Translations under genes and position numbers: made by a program
Shown here: piece by piece, positions 1-5,142 of the stretch
Layout of the letters: each line of letters starts with the position of its first letter
Numbering within the stretch: the stretch's first letter is position 1
Notes under the pieces: model-generated
What the model was told of the DNA's origin: nothing
What the model saw: only the letters and a program-made list of their open reading frames with translations
Database searches by the model: none
From: a bacterium
GTDB taxonomy: Bacteria > UBA9089 > JASEGY01
Assembly: GCA_030019105.1 (NCBI GenBank)
Contig: JASEGY010000190.1
Coordinates: forward strand, 1-5,172
Length of the DNA stretch: 5,172 nucleotides
Direction of reading: 5' to 3'

Positions 1-81
1 ATACTCCCTATATCGCCTTAGCATAAAGAGTTACCCTTAACTTAATGGCAGTGGGACGATGACCTGGGCTATATTGTTTGA

Positions 82-193
82 GCCCTTTCAGGGCTAAATA
101 TAACCGAAGGCCAGCCCCAACGGGGCGTAATAATAAAGCCCAGGGCATCGCCCTGGGTTGGGGGGACGTAACATCAATTAGCCCTGAAAGGGC
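82..193. repeat. Composite palindromic repeat element with perfect inverted ends
   Basis: The left end, GCCCTTTCAGGGCT (82-95), and the right end, AGCCCTGAAAGGGC (180-193), are perfect reverse complements. Two further perfect hairpins lie between them: GCCCC-AAC-GGGGC (114-126) and CCCAGGGC-ATC-GCCCTGGG (139-157). No reading frame of note is present. This organisation resembles the small non-coding repeats (MITE- or REP-like) scattered through many environmental bacterial genomes; that family assignment is from memory. It lies about 50 bases past the stop of the aminomutase gene and could fold in its mRNA, but no T-run follows the stems, so it is not a standard terminator. I see nothing recognisable in 1-81 or 194-243. 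Confidence 0.7.
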
Positions 194-243
194 GGCACAA
201 TGTCTCTCGGAATTTCACCCCACACATCCGCGTTGACCCGCTT

Positions 244-2010
244 TTAGTAATAATACCAGATAGACTTATAGTCTTCCAGATCTTCACCCCGGTTTTTCAG
301 TTCCTGCAGGTAATCATAAATAGATACATCTTCACCTACGTATGTACCTGTCGGCGATATATTCTTATCCCAGGGATGAAATCTATAGACCCTTCTTCCG
401 TTAGGTAGAATGCCAATGATCCTGTGATGCTGCCAACCCCGGAGATAGTGCTTACCCCATTTAGGTACATTGTAGACCGCTTCATCAGTCCTTACCATGC
501 CGGGGAAGAGCCTTGCCTCCTCTTGCTGCTCCTGTTGCAGCCGGGCAATAGGAACACGCATTTTGTTCAACTCTTCTTTCCCTTTCATATTAAAGGTATA
601 GTATGGATCGACCCCAATTAATCGCAGTAATCTCCGTAAAGCCGCACTTTCAAATTTGCGGCTGTTTTCCACCGAATAGACCTGCTGGTTATACAGCCCG
701 ATCCCCTGTTGCCTGATCTTACGGACTACTTCAACAGTATCCTCTGTAATCTCATAGACATGCTCAAAATGGGTAACGATACATATCTCACGCCGGCCTG
801 GCTGGTGATAACTGCTCATAAGAGCAACTAATTCATCAGTTATTCTTTGAGGCAGAACGACCGGCGTTCTGGTGCCAAGGCGAATCCTTTCAACATGATC
901 AATTTTACTTAATTCATCTAATATGTATTTAAGCTTATTATCTCCCATGACAAAGGGGTCTCCGCCTGTTACCAGGACCTCGATGATAGCCGGATGCCGG
1001 CTGATCCAATCTATTGCTCGATCAAGTTTATCACGTGGGGCCATGGCTCCCGGAGACAGAACCCCTTCAATCTCCCAATTTCTCTGACAATAGGTGCATA
1101 TCTGAGCACAGGTATTAAAGGGCTTCAGGATAACAATCATGGGATAACGTCTGATGATCAGGTCTACAGGTGAAGTATCGTGTTCTAACATGAAGTCGAA
1201 ATAGGTCTCATGTTTTTCCCTGCCGGCAATCATCTCCCGGATATAATATTTTATGGGAATTACCTGGGCCCTGGTGGCGTGGTCATAAGTCCGGTTTGCG
1301 GATTTATCCAGCAGGGAGGCATAATAAGGTGTTATCCCAAAGGGGATATGATTTTCTCTGGCCAGGTCGATGGCCTCTCTCTCATCTTCAGTCAGGTCAA
1401 TCAAACTGCCTAAGGTCTTTGAATCGGTAATGACCTTCCTCAGATGCCATCGATAATTCTGCCAGTCGGCAGGAGAAGCGCCCAAATAGGCCATAATCCT
1501 GGTTTTATTCTCTTGCCGGACATGCTTAACCCATTCATCAAGACCCGTAGCGTATCTTCCCATAAACTTGAAGGCATAGCCGGCTAATCCATCCAAATGC
1601 CTCGATCGTTCTAAGGCTGCCTCTCGTCCTTCTAAGCTCAGATACAAAGGCAACTCGCCTTCGTATATCCCAGGCTGGCCGCTTATACCCAGAAAAATAT
1701 GTCTAAACTCTTCAACAAAGCCGGGAGTAAGCCCTTCCACCTCTTTCTCATGAATAATTCTCCACAGGGCATTCAATGTCCTGAATTTACTTAATCGTTC
1801 ATTTAGGGGGTCTAAAATATTACGCAAGACAGTAATAGCATATTTAATTAGACTAAATTTAAATGGATTGAGTACTCTCTTTTGTCCTTCAAGACACATT
1901 TCCCTTTGGCTAAGATAAAGCAAGAGTCTCGCCCTGGCTATCTCTGTCGTCTCGCTTTCCAATATAATCTGGTAGATTTCAGGATTAGCTTCCCTGAGAA
2001 TATCATACAT
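244..2010 (-). CDS. KamA-family radical SAM amino acid 2,3-aminomutase, long form, glutamate-aminomutase-like active site
   Basis: This 588-residue protein belongs to the PLP-dependent radical SAM aminomutases, which move an amino group from C2 to C3 of an amino acid in the cytoplasm. The [4Fe-4S] motif is C301-x3-C305-x2-C308, followed by R310, which matches the carboxylate-binding Arg of lysine 2,3-aminomutase (LAM). TGGDP (348-352), RTPVVLPQRIT (381-391), THFEH (413-417) and ITPYYASLLD (226-235) are family blocks. K520 in PKWGK is the likely PLP lysine. By eye, LAM substrate residues Asp293 and Asp330 align with K476 and N514, the pattern I recall for glutamate 2,3-aminomutase. Clostridial LAM is about 416 residues; the LAM-like core starts near residue 180 here, so the N-terminus carries an uncharacterised helical-looking extension. 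No cysteine follows C410, so LAM's C-terminal zinc cysteines are absent. No AblB-type acetyltransferase is nearby. The family call is firm; the substrate is inferred. Confidence 0.93.
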   Translation of the reverse strand: MYDILREANPEIYQIILESETTEIARARLLLYLSQREMCLEGQKRVLNPFKFSLIKYAITVLRNILDPLNERLSKFRTLNALWRIIHEKEVEGLTPGFVEEFRHIFLGISGQPGIYEGELPLYLSLEGREAALERSRHLDGLAGYAFKFMGRYATGLDEWVKHVRQENKTRIMAYLGASPADWQNYRWHLRKVITDSKTLGSLIDLTEDEREAIDLARENHIPFGITPYYASLLDKSANRTYDHATRAQVIPIKYYIREMIAGREKHETYFDFMLEHDTSPVDLIIRRYPMIVILKPFNTCAQICTYCQRNWEIEGVLSPGAMAPRDKLDRAIDWISRHPAIIEVLVTGGDPFVMGDNKLKYILDELSKIDHVERIRLGTRTPVVLPQRITDELVALMSSYHQPGRREICIVTHFEHVYEITEDTVEVVRKIRQQGIGLYNQQVYSVENSRKFESAALRRLLRLIGVDPYYTFNMKGKEELNKMRVPIARLQQEQQEEARLFPGMVRTDEAVYNVPKWGKHYLRGWQHHRIIGILPNGRRVYRFHPWDKNISPTGTYVGEDVSIYDYLQELKNRGEDLEDYKSIWYYY

Positions 2011-2017
2011 TTAATTA

Positions 2018-2022
2018 CCTCC
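2018..2022 (-). promoter_or_regulatory. Ribosome binding site of the aminomutase gene
   Basis: On the minus strand GGAGG stands 7 bases before the ATG at 2008-2010. This fixes the start of the 588-residue reading frame and shows that the long N-terminal extension is translated. No convincing promoter could be picked out between this site and the hairpin at 2059. Confidence 0.8.
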
Positions 2023-2058
2023 AGCACACTGTCGGATTAATTCTGACTAAGAGTTCTT

Positions 2059-2093
2059 CAAAAACCAGGTTTCTTGGAGAAACCTGGTTTTTG
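2059..2093 (-). terminator. Perfect 15-bp stem-loop, likely bidirectional intrinsic terminator or repeat
   Basis: The arms 2059-2073 and 2079-2093 are exactly complementary around the 5-base loop TTGGA. The GC-containing core is flanked by five As on one side and five Ts on the other, so on either strand it reads as an A-tract, stem and T-tract. It begins 17 bases past the stop of the TadE-like gene and ends about 50 bases before the aminomutase start. It could therefore end the deacetylase/TadE-like transcript and isolate the aminomutase gene. The core ACCAGGTTTC/GAAACCTGGT also resembles an interspersed repeat I have seen in other bacterial genomes, so it may be a repeat doing terminator duty. 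Confidence 0.65.
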
Positions 2094-2109
2094 CCCACTA
2101 TCTTTAGCT

Positions 2110-2481
2110 CTAAATGACTGTTGCCTTTCCTTTATCTAACCCAGCTTTTATTTGAAACTGGAGGTCAACTTCACTTCTGCCCAATAGCCATCCGAACGTA
2201 GTTTTTATTGTCTCAGAATAGATAATGCCTAACTCTTTATCCCTTTGATTTATCCTGATCTGGTCATCAGTTAGATAGACCCCTGACTCCATGGCTCTTT
2301 GCCTGGTTATTTCCCGGGCTATCATTGGATTGTCTATCCATTTAACGCCTTCTTCAGCACAAAACTCCAGAATATTCTCCAATTTTGTCTTAGCCTGGTT
2401 GACCCTGACGACATCCGCCAATAATCCGAGCATGAGAAGGCCTACCAGAAAGCCGATAGCAATCAGTCCCTTATGACGCAC
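2110..2481 (-). CDS. Small membrane-anchored protein, TadE/TadG-like (tentative)
   Basis: This 123-residue protein starts with GTG. A short basic N-terminus (RHK) precedes one hydrophobic segment (about residues 5-25). A mostly polar domain follows, ending in TTFGWLLG (94-101) and an alternating hydrophobic stretch, VDLQFQIKAG. An N-terminal anchor, an extracytoplasmic domain and a late 'tFF..LLG...V' pattern are typical of TadE/TadG-like minor pseudopilins of Flp pili, but the match is weak and no other tad gene is present. The GTG shares one base with the TAG stop of the upstream deacetylase gene (TAGTG), and a strong Shine-Dalgarno sequence lies inside that gene's end. The two are therefore almost certainly co-transcribed and translationally coupled, which suggests a shared envelope role. 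It could equally be an unrelated membrane-anchored protein. That it is a real gene is more certain than its function. Confidence 0.6.
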   Translation of the reverse strand: MRHKGLIAIGFLVGLLMLGLLADVVRVNQAKTKLENILEFCAEEGVKWIDNPMIAREITRQRAMESGVYLTDDQIRINQRDKELGIIYSETIKTTFGWLLGRSEVDLQFQIKAGLDKGKATVI

Positions 2482-3605
2482 TAAAGACCTCCTCTAAAAA
2501 AGAGCATATCTGCCAGACCGGACATCTCTACCGCAAAAATAGCCTTAGAGAAGCGCCCGGGCGGGGCATCAAATTTGAGTTCCATCCCTATCCGTTTCAG
2601 GGCATAAAGGTCGCTTCCTCTCTCTACAACCCCATACTTACTGCAACAAGCCCCCATAAATCCCGCCTCTTTGACCATTGCCTTTGTCTCTTCATTGAAA
2701 TCACCGTAAGGGTAACAAAAAAAGGAGACCGCTTTGCCCAATCTTTGCTCTATTTCCTGTTTGGAATCCTTTATTTCGTACATGGCCTGTTGGGAGGCTA
2801 TTTTGGTAAGAGGGGGGTGGGTTAAGGTGTGGGCTCCAAATTCAATCCCATTGGCAGCCATTTCAGCCGCCTGCTCCCAGGAAACATTTAAATGCCGTTT
2901 CCAATCTCCCTGTTGCCAGGCTACTCGCCGGGCGAGGTTGTCAACAGCAGCCCTGGCCTCTTTATCGTCTATCCTCTTTAGAAATTCAGTCAAGTCCTTA
3001 AGAACATCTATCCGATCCTTGAAGGTATCCAATTCAGCCTGAGTAAGTATCTCTCTGACTCTATCCGGATAATTGAGATTGGCTGCTTCTTGCTTTATCT
3101 CTGATAAGCCGGCCATCCTGACTATCTCTGTCAGCTTATCTCGCCAACTGATAACCCCTGTTCCTGTATAGGCGGGACTGATGAAAACAATGGCCTTTAC
3201 CCCATACTTTTTAAGGATAGGGTAGGCCAGGAGAAAGGCATCTTCATAACCGTCATCAAAAGTGATAACTACCGATAGTGGCGGCAGTTCGCTTTCTCCT
3301 TCAAGGTAGGCGGCGACTTCCTTCAAAGAAATAATCCGGTGCCGTTGAGAAAGATAATTAATCTGGCGTTCAAAATCTTCAACCTTTACCCCTGTTTCAA
3401 AAGGAAAGGCTTCCTCTCCTTTTTCGAAATTGCTTATCCGGTGATACTTAAGAATAAAGACTTCCCCCCCCTTTTTTCTCCTGGAGGATATAAATTGGAG
3501 GAGAAAAAGCAGGCCGGTGTAAAATAGAAAGGCGCTCCAGGTAATCTTAAATAAATCCCTCATCCAATTGCGGATTGCGGATTGCGGATTGCGGATTAGG
3601 TTCAT
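2481..3605 (-). CDS. Membrane-anchored polysaccharide deacetylase (NodB/CE4 family)
   Basis: This 374-residue CE4 enzyme probably removes N-acetyl (or similar) groups from an extracellular or cell-wall polysaccharide, using a divalent metal. Numbered from the first Met, a hydrophobic signal-anchor spans about 21-40 and is followed by the basic stop SRRKK. LKYHRI (52-57) matches the (M/K)YHR(V/I) block of exopolysaccharide-type deacetylases. TFDDGYED (115-122) is NodB motif 1, with D117 the probable base and D118 a metal ligand. HTLTH (259-263) supplies the metal histidines, and CYPYGDFN (297-304) is motif 3. An insert of about 100 residues after ISWRDKL (152-158) separates motifs 1 and 2. The start is uncertain. 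The first 13 residues, NLIRNPQSAIRN included, come largely from a heptamer repeat. A second ATG at 3561-3563 gives 360 residues beginning MRDLFK, just before the anchor, and may be the true start. Neither has a strong Shine-Dalgarno. Its end overlaps the next gene by one base. Confidence 0.92.
   Translation of the reverse strand: MNLIRNPQSAIRNWMRDLFKITWSAFLFYTGLLFLLQFISSRRKKGGEVFILKYHRISNFEKGEEAFPFETGVKVEDFERQINYLSQRHRIISLKEVAAYLEGESELPPLSVVITFDDGYEDAFLLAYPILKKYGVKAIVFISPAYTGTGVISWRDKLTEIVRMAGLSEIKQEAANLNYPDRVREILTQAELDTFKDRIDVLKDLTEFLKRIDDKEARAAVDNLARRVAWQQGDWKRHLNVSWEQAAEMAANGIEFGAHTLTHPPLTKIASQQAMYEIKDSKQEIEQRLGKAVSFFCYPYGDFNEETKAMVKEAGFMGACCSKYGVVERGSDLYALKRIGMELKFDAPPGRFSKAIFAVEMSGLADMLFFRGGL
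2487..2495 (-). promoter_or_regulatory. Strong ribosome binding site inside the deacetylase 3' end
   Basis: The minus strand reads AGAGGAGGT with GGAGG 6 bases before the GTG start of the TadE-like gene, and lies within the last codons of the deacetylase. It supports the GTG start and the TAGTG one-base overlap. Confidence 0.75.
3567..3597. repeat. Heptanucleotide tandem repeat, 4.4 copies of ATTGCGG
   Basis: Four exact copies of ATTGCGG (3567-3594) are followed by ATT. On the minus strand the unit reads CCGCAAT. The tract lies between the two candidate start codons of the deacetylase (3605 and 3563). Seven is not a multiple of three, so gain or loss of one unit would shift the frame from the outer ATG but leave translation from the inner ATG intact. 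Confidence 0.9.
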
Positions 3606-3629
3606 TTAGGTTTTGCTTTCTTTGCTCTG

Positions 3630-3710
3630 GTTCCCACGCTCTGCGTGGGAACGCTACACAGACGCTCTACGTCAAATGGCAACTACGCTCCCACGCAGAA
3701 CGTGGGAGCG
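3630..3710. repeat. REP-like pair of hairpins flanking a spacer
   Basis: The first hairpin is GTTCCCACGC-TCT-GCGTGGGAAC (3630-3652), a perfect 10-bp stem. The second is CGCTCCCACG-CAGAA-CGTGGGAGCG (3686-3710), also a perfect 10-bp stem. A minor GACG/CGTC pair (3661-3673) lies between. The two hairpins share the CCCACG...CGTGGGA core in opposite orientation, as in bacterial interspersed mosaic elements or REP doublets. No transposase gene is present. The element sits directly upstream of the deacetylase and could affect its transcript or DNA topology. Assignment to a REP-like class rests on structure only. Confidence 0.75.
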
Positions 3711-3716
3711 AGTATA

Positions 3717-3766
3717 GGAAGTACATCAAGGTACTTCCCATTTCCTAACTTCCCATTTCCCATTTT
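3717..3766. repeat. Palindrome plus short direct repeats
   Basis: GGAAGTAC-ATCAAG-GTACTTCC (3717-3738) is a perfect 8-bp inverted repeat. It overlaps two exact copies of TTCCCATTTCC (3735-3745 and 3750-3760) that lie 15 bases apart, followed by a further partial CCATTTT. The direct repeats begin inside the right arm of the palindrome. Together with 3630-3710 this makes up most of the gap between the deacetylase and the Rpn-like gene. I see no promoter, RNA gene or clear terminator in 3767-3814. Confidence 0.6.
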
Positions 3767-3814
3767 CGACTTGATTGGCCGAAACGATGAACAAGGCCGT
3801 AATTCCTTGCAACG

Positions 3815-4618
3815 TTATTTTCCGCGCTCTCGCTCTTTCCGGTCCAAGAACTCCAGCAGGCGCTCTGGCCCCATTTCGCGGTACAAATCTTCCAAAAGCC
3901 GATCCTCGCCCATCTCTTCAATCAAGATGCGCCGACCAAACAGGTCGATAATATCTTTCACGTTGGCCAATTTGCGGTAGGCTTCGACATTGATCCCTTC
4001 CATCACTAAGACCTCCTTCATCGCGCGCGCGTGGAACACGATGGCTTGCTCCATAAACAGCGGATGTTCCCGCGCATGCTTTAGCGCAAATTCCGCGATC
4101 TCACGCTCACGCGGTCCCTGGTAGACCATCAACAAAGGCAGGGTCTCCAGGCTCAAGGACAGTTCTTCCAGATGCACGACCACCAACGGGCTACCCATAA
4201 AAACAGTGCGCCATAACCCGGAACCAAGTGGTTTTAGGACCCCCAACTCCCGCTGCACGAGGGAGAAAAATGCCTCGGATGCGCGACTGACCAGAAGCCA
4301 GAGGTTGACATTGGCCGTTTGTTCGAGATTTTCTGTCAGTCGGTAGAGGAGGTGGTCCACACAAGTCTTACACAATACCCGCCAGGTAGCCCATTTCCCT
4401 GGACTTTCCAGTTCCACCAGTGTGGTTATCCCCAAATGATTGTAGGGGAAGGCCAGGTCTTGGTCCGGATATCGCTTCAGCACCATCACGTCTACGCGAG
4501 TAGGTAACGCCGCCACACCATGTTCCGGATCGATGCGCAGGTGTGAGGCCAGCAAGTAACGCAACCCATCCACCAACACCGGATGCCATTGCTTGCGCTC
4601 ATCGGGTTTCTCAGGCAT
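3815..4618 (-). CDS. Rpn-like / PD-(D/E)XK nuclease-fold protein (putative)
   Basis: This 267-residue soluble protein opens with WHPVLVDGLRYLLA (11-24), then PEHGVAALPTRVDVMVLKRY (31-50) and TTLVELESPGKWATW (65-79). D43 in the RVDVMVL strand and E69 in LVELESP are positioned like the acidic residues of a PD-(D/E)XK nuclease core. This arrangement occurs in Rpn-type recombination-promoting nucleases and related transposase-associated proteins. The usual Lys two positions after the Glu is Glu here (E69-L-E71), so activity is uncertain; BamHI shows that an ExE version can work. The charged C-terminus (228-267, EEMGEDRLLEDLYREMGPERLLEFL) resembles the helical tail of Rpn-like proteins. Codons look GC-richer than in the left-hand genes: the stretch 4021-4080 has 37 G/C in 60 bases, against 29 in 60 for 2761-2820 of the deacetylase. 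This suggests separate ancestry. It lies 43 bases downstream of DUF2442 on the same strand, possibly co-transcribed. The family call is by eye and moderate. Confidence 0.6.
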   Translation of the reverse strand: MPEKPDERKQWHPVLVDGLRYLLASHLRIDPEHGVAALPTRVDVMVLKRYPDQDLAFPYNHLGITTLVELESPGKWATWRVLCKTCVDHLLYRLTENLEQTANVNLWLLVSRASEAFFSLVQRELGVLKPLGSGLWRTVFMGSPLVVVHLEELSLSLETLPLLMVYQGPREREIAEFALKHAREHPLFMEQAIVFHARAMKEVLVMEGINVEAYRKLANVKDIIDLFGRRILIEEMGEDRLLEDLYREMGPERLLEFLDRKERERGK

Positions 4619-4630
4619 TGCGAAATTCAG

Positions 4631-4636
4631 CCTCCC
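4631..4636 (-). promoter_or_regulatory. Ribosome binding site of the Rpn-like gene, long spacing
   Basis: GGGAGG on the minus strand lies 12 bases before the ATG at 4616-4618, longer than the usual 5-9. No in-frame ATG, GTG or TTG lies between them, so the 4618 start is kept. Confidence 0.5.
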
Positions 4637-4661
4637 TTCTCGTTACCTGGTCATCTACTAA

Positions 4662-4955
4662 TTAAAATTGCCGGCTCATCTCCATGCCAGGCCACAATAG
4701 CTGCATCTCCAACAGGTGGCAGACTTCAATACCATCGTCTAACTCCTCCCAGTAGATGGCAAAGCCTCCCGGCTCAATAGACCATTTAGACTGTTGTTCC
4801 GGCGTGGCTTTTTCCAGCCAGTTCAACCATTCAACTCGATCCATCGGCACGTTAATTTCACGACCATCACTGAGGGGAACGTAAAGCATATTGCCGACGA
4901 AATGAACGCCGGTCGCCCGAGCTTGCTCCGTAACTTTATTGGTTAAAGTAAGCAT
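4662..4955 (-). CDS. DUF2442 domain protein
   Basis: This 97-residue protein has the full DUF2442 layout: a beta strand VHFVGNMLYVPLSDGREINVPM (17-38), then WLNWLEKATPEQQSKWSI (43-60) in place of the usual 'yPrLl.At.eqr.nw.l' block, then GGFAIYWEELDDGIEVCHLL (63-82) matching 'G.gI.WpelDedisv..LL'. The function is not established. Genes of this family commonly follow a DUF4160 gene, and the pair is often regarded as toxin-antitoxin-like. Here the ATG (4953-4955) lies inside the last codons of a DUF4160 remnant, with a 20-base out-of-frame overlap, and GGAG stands 7 bases upstream. The gene is full length and apparently intact even though its partner is broken. The short tail after residue 82 (EMQLLWPGMEMSRQF) is polar to hydrophobic and unremarkable. 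Confidence 0.85.
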   Translation of the reverse strand: MLTLTNKVTEQARATGVHFVGNMLYVPLSDGREINVPMDRVEWLNWLEKATPEQQSKWSIEPGGFAIYWEELDDGIEVCHLLEMQLLWPGMEMSRQF

Positions 4956-5079
4956 TCCATATCTCCAATAATTTGTTCTGATTCTGGCGTGTCAATTTTA
5001 AGATGCGATTCAGTTCGGCTGAATTGTAACCACGATTGTATTCTATAGTGTTTAAGAAAAAGATTTTGGGGTTGGCTAT
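4936..5079 (-). pseudogene. DUF4160 gene remnant, C-terminal part only
   Basis: Reading the minus strand in the frame that ends with TAA at 4936-4938 gives PKIFFLNTIEYNRGY followed by NSAELNRILKLTRQNQ and NKLLEIWNAYFNQ. This matches the DUF4160 C-terminus ('.kfwL.pvela.n.Gfs..EL..I.kli.enq..LLe.Wn.yF'). About 47 codons are recognisable. Upstream of about 5080 the frame enters a repeat element (translated LKPELQR) and meets a TAG at 5122-5124. There is no in-frame ATG, GTG or TTG start in a usable position, and no DUF4160 N-terminus (start, PPHIHV-type block) is visible in the rest of the window. The gene is therefore truncated, most likely by insertion or deletion at the repeat. The missing N-terminal half might lie beyond 5172. 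The family match is by eye but specific. Confidence 0.75.
4963..4966 (-). promoter_or_regulatory. Ribosome binding site of the DUF2442 gene
   Basis: GGAG on the minus strand lies 7 bases before the ATG at 4953-4955 and is embedded in the coding sequence of the DUF4160 remnant (its Leu-Glu codons). It supports the 97-residue start and translational coupling in the original pair. Confidence 0.6.
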
Positions 5080-5080
5080 C

Positions 5081-5142
5081 CTTTGGAGTTCAGGCTTTAG
5101 CCTTTCATAACTAATGAAATCCTAAAGGATTAACTCCAAAAG
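5081..5142. repeat. Imperfect inverted-repeat element interrupting the DUF4160 gene
   Basis: TTTGGAGTT (5082-5090) is the exact reverse complement of AACTCCAAA (5132-5140). Inside these, CTTTAG (5095-5100) pairs with CTAAAG (5122-5127), leaving a mismatched 4-base gap on each side and a central loop of about 21 bases. The arms read roughly GGAGTTCAGGCTTTAGCC and, from the other side, GGAGTTAATCCTTTAGGA, matching at 13 of 18 positions. This resembles 'aGGCTAAAGCCTgaactcc' repeats I recall from environmental genomes. No coding capacity is present. Positions 5143-5172 show nothing I can identify. Confidence 0.65.

Noticed and set aside
2023..2058. Possible sigma-70 promoter for the aminomutase gene (TTGAAG with an AT-rich -10)
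   Set aside because: No -10 hexamer with acceptable spacing could be found, so it was not listed as a feature.
2734..3042. 102-residue plus-strand open frame
   Set aside because: It is antisense to the conserved NodB motif region of the deacetylase; its Ser/Leu/Arg-rich content is typical of a shadow frame.
3567..3766. CRISPR array
   Set aside because: The repeats are only 7 and 11 bases, lack regular unique spacers of 30-40 bases, and no cas gene is present.
3792..3809. CAAGG...CCTTG inverted repeat as a terminator of the Rpn-like gene
   Set aside because: The stem is only 5 bp with an 8-base loop and no T-run follows on the minus strand.
3645..3980. 111-residue plus-strand open frame
   Set aside because: Its first half is translated hairpin and direct-repeat DNA and its second half is antisense to the Rpn-like gene; there is no ribosome binding site or recognisable domain.
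4368..4589. 73-residue minus-strand open frame overlapping the Rpn-like gene
   Set aside because: It lies wholly inside the Rpn-like gene in another frame, has low-complexity composition (many G, A and R), and matches no family I know.
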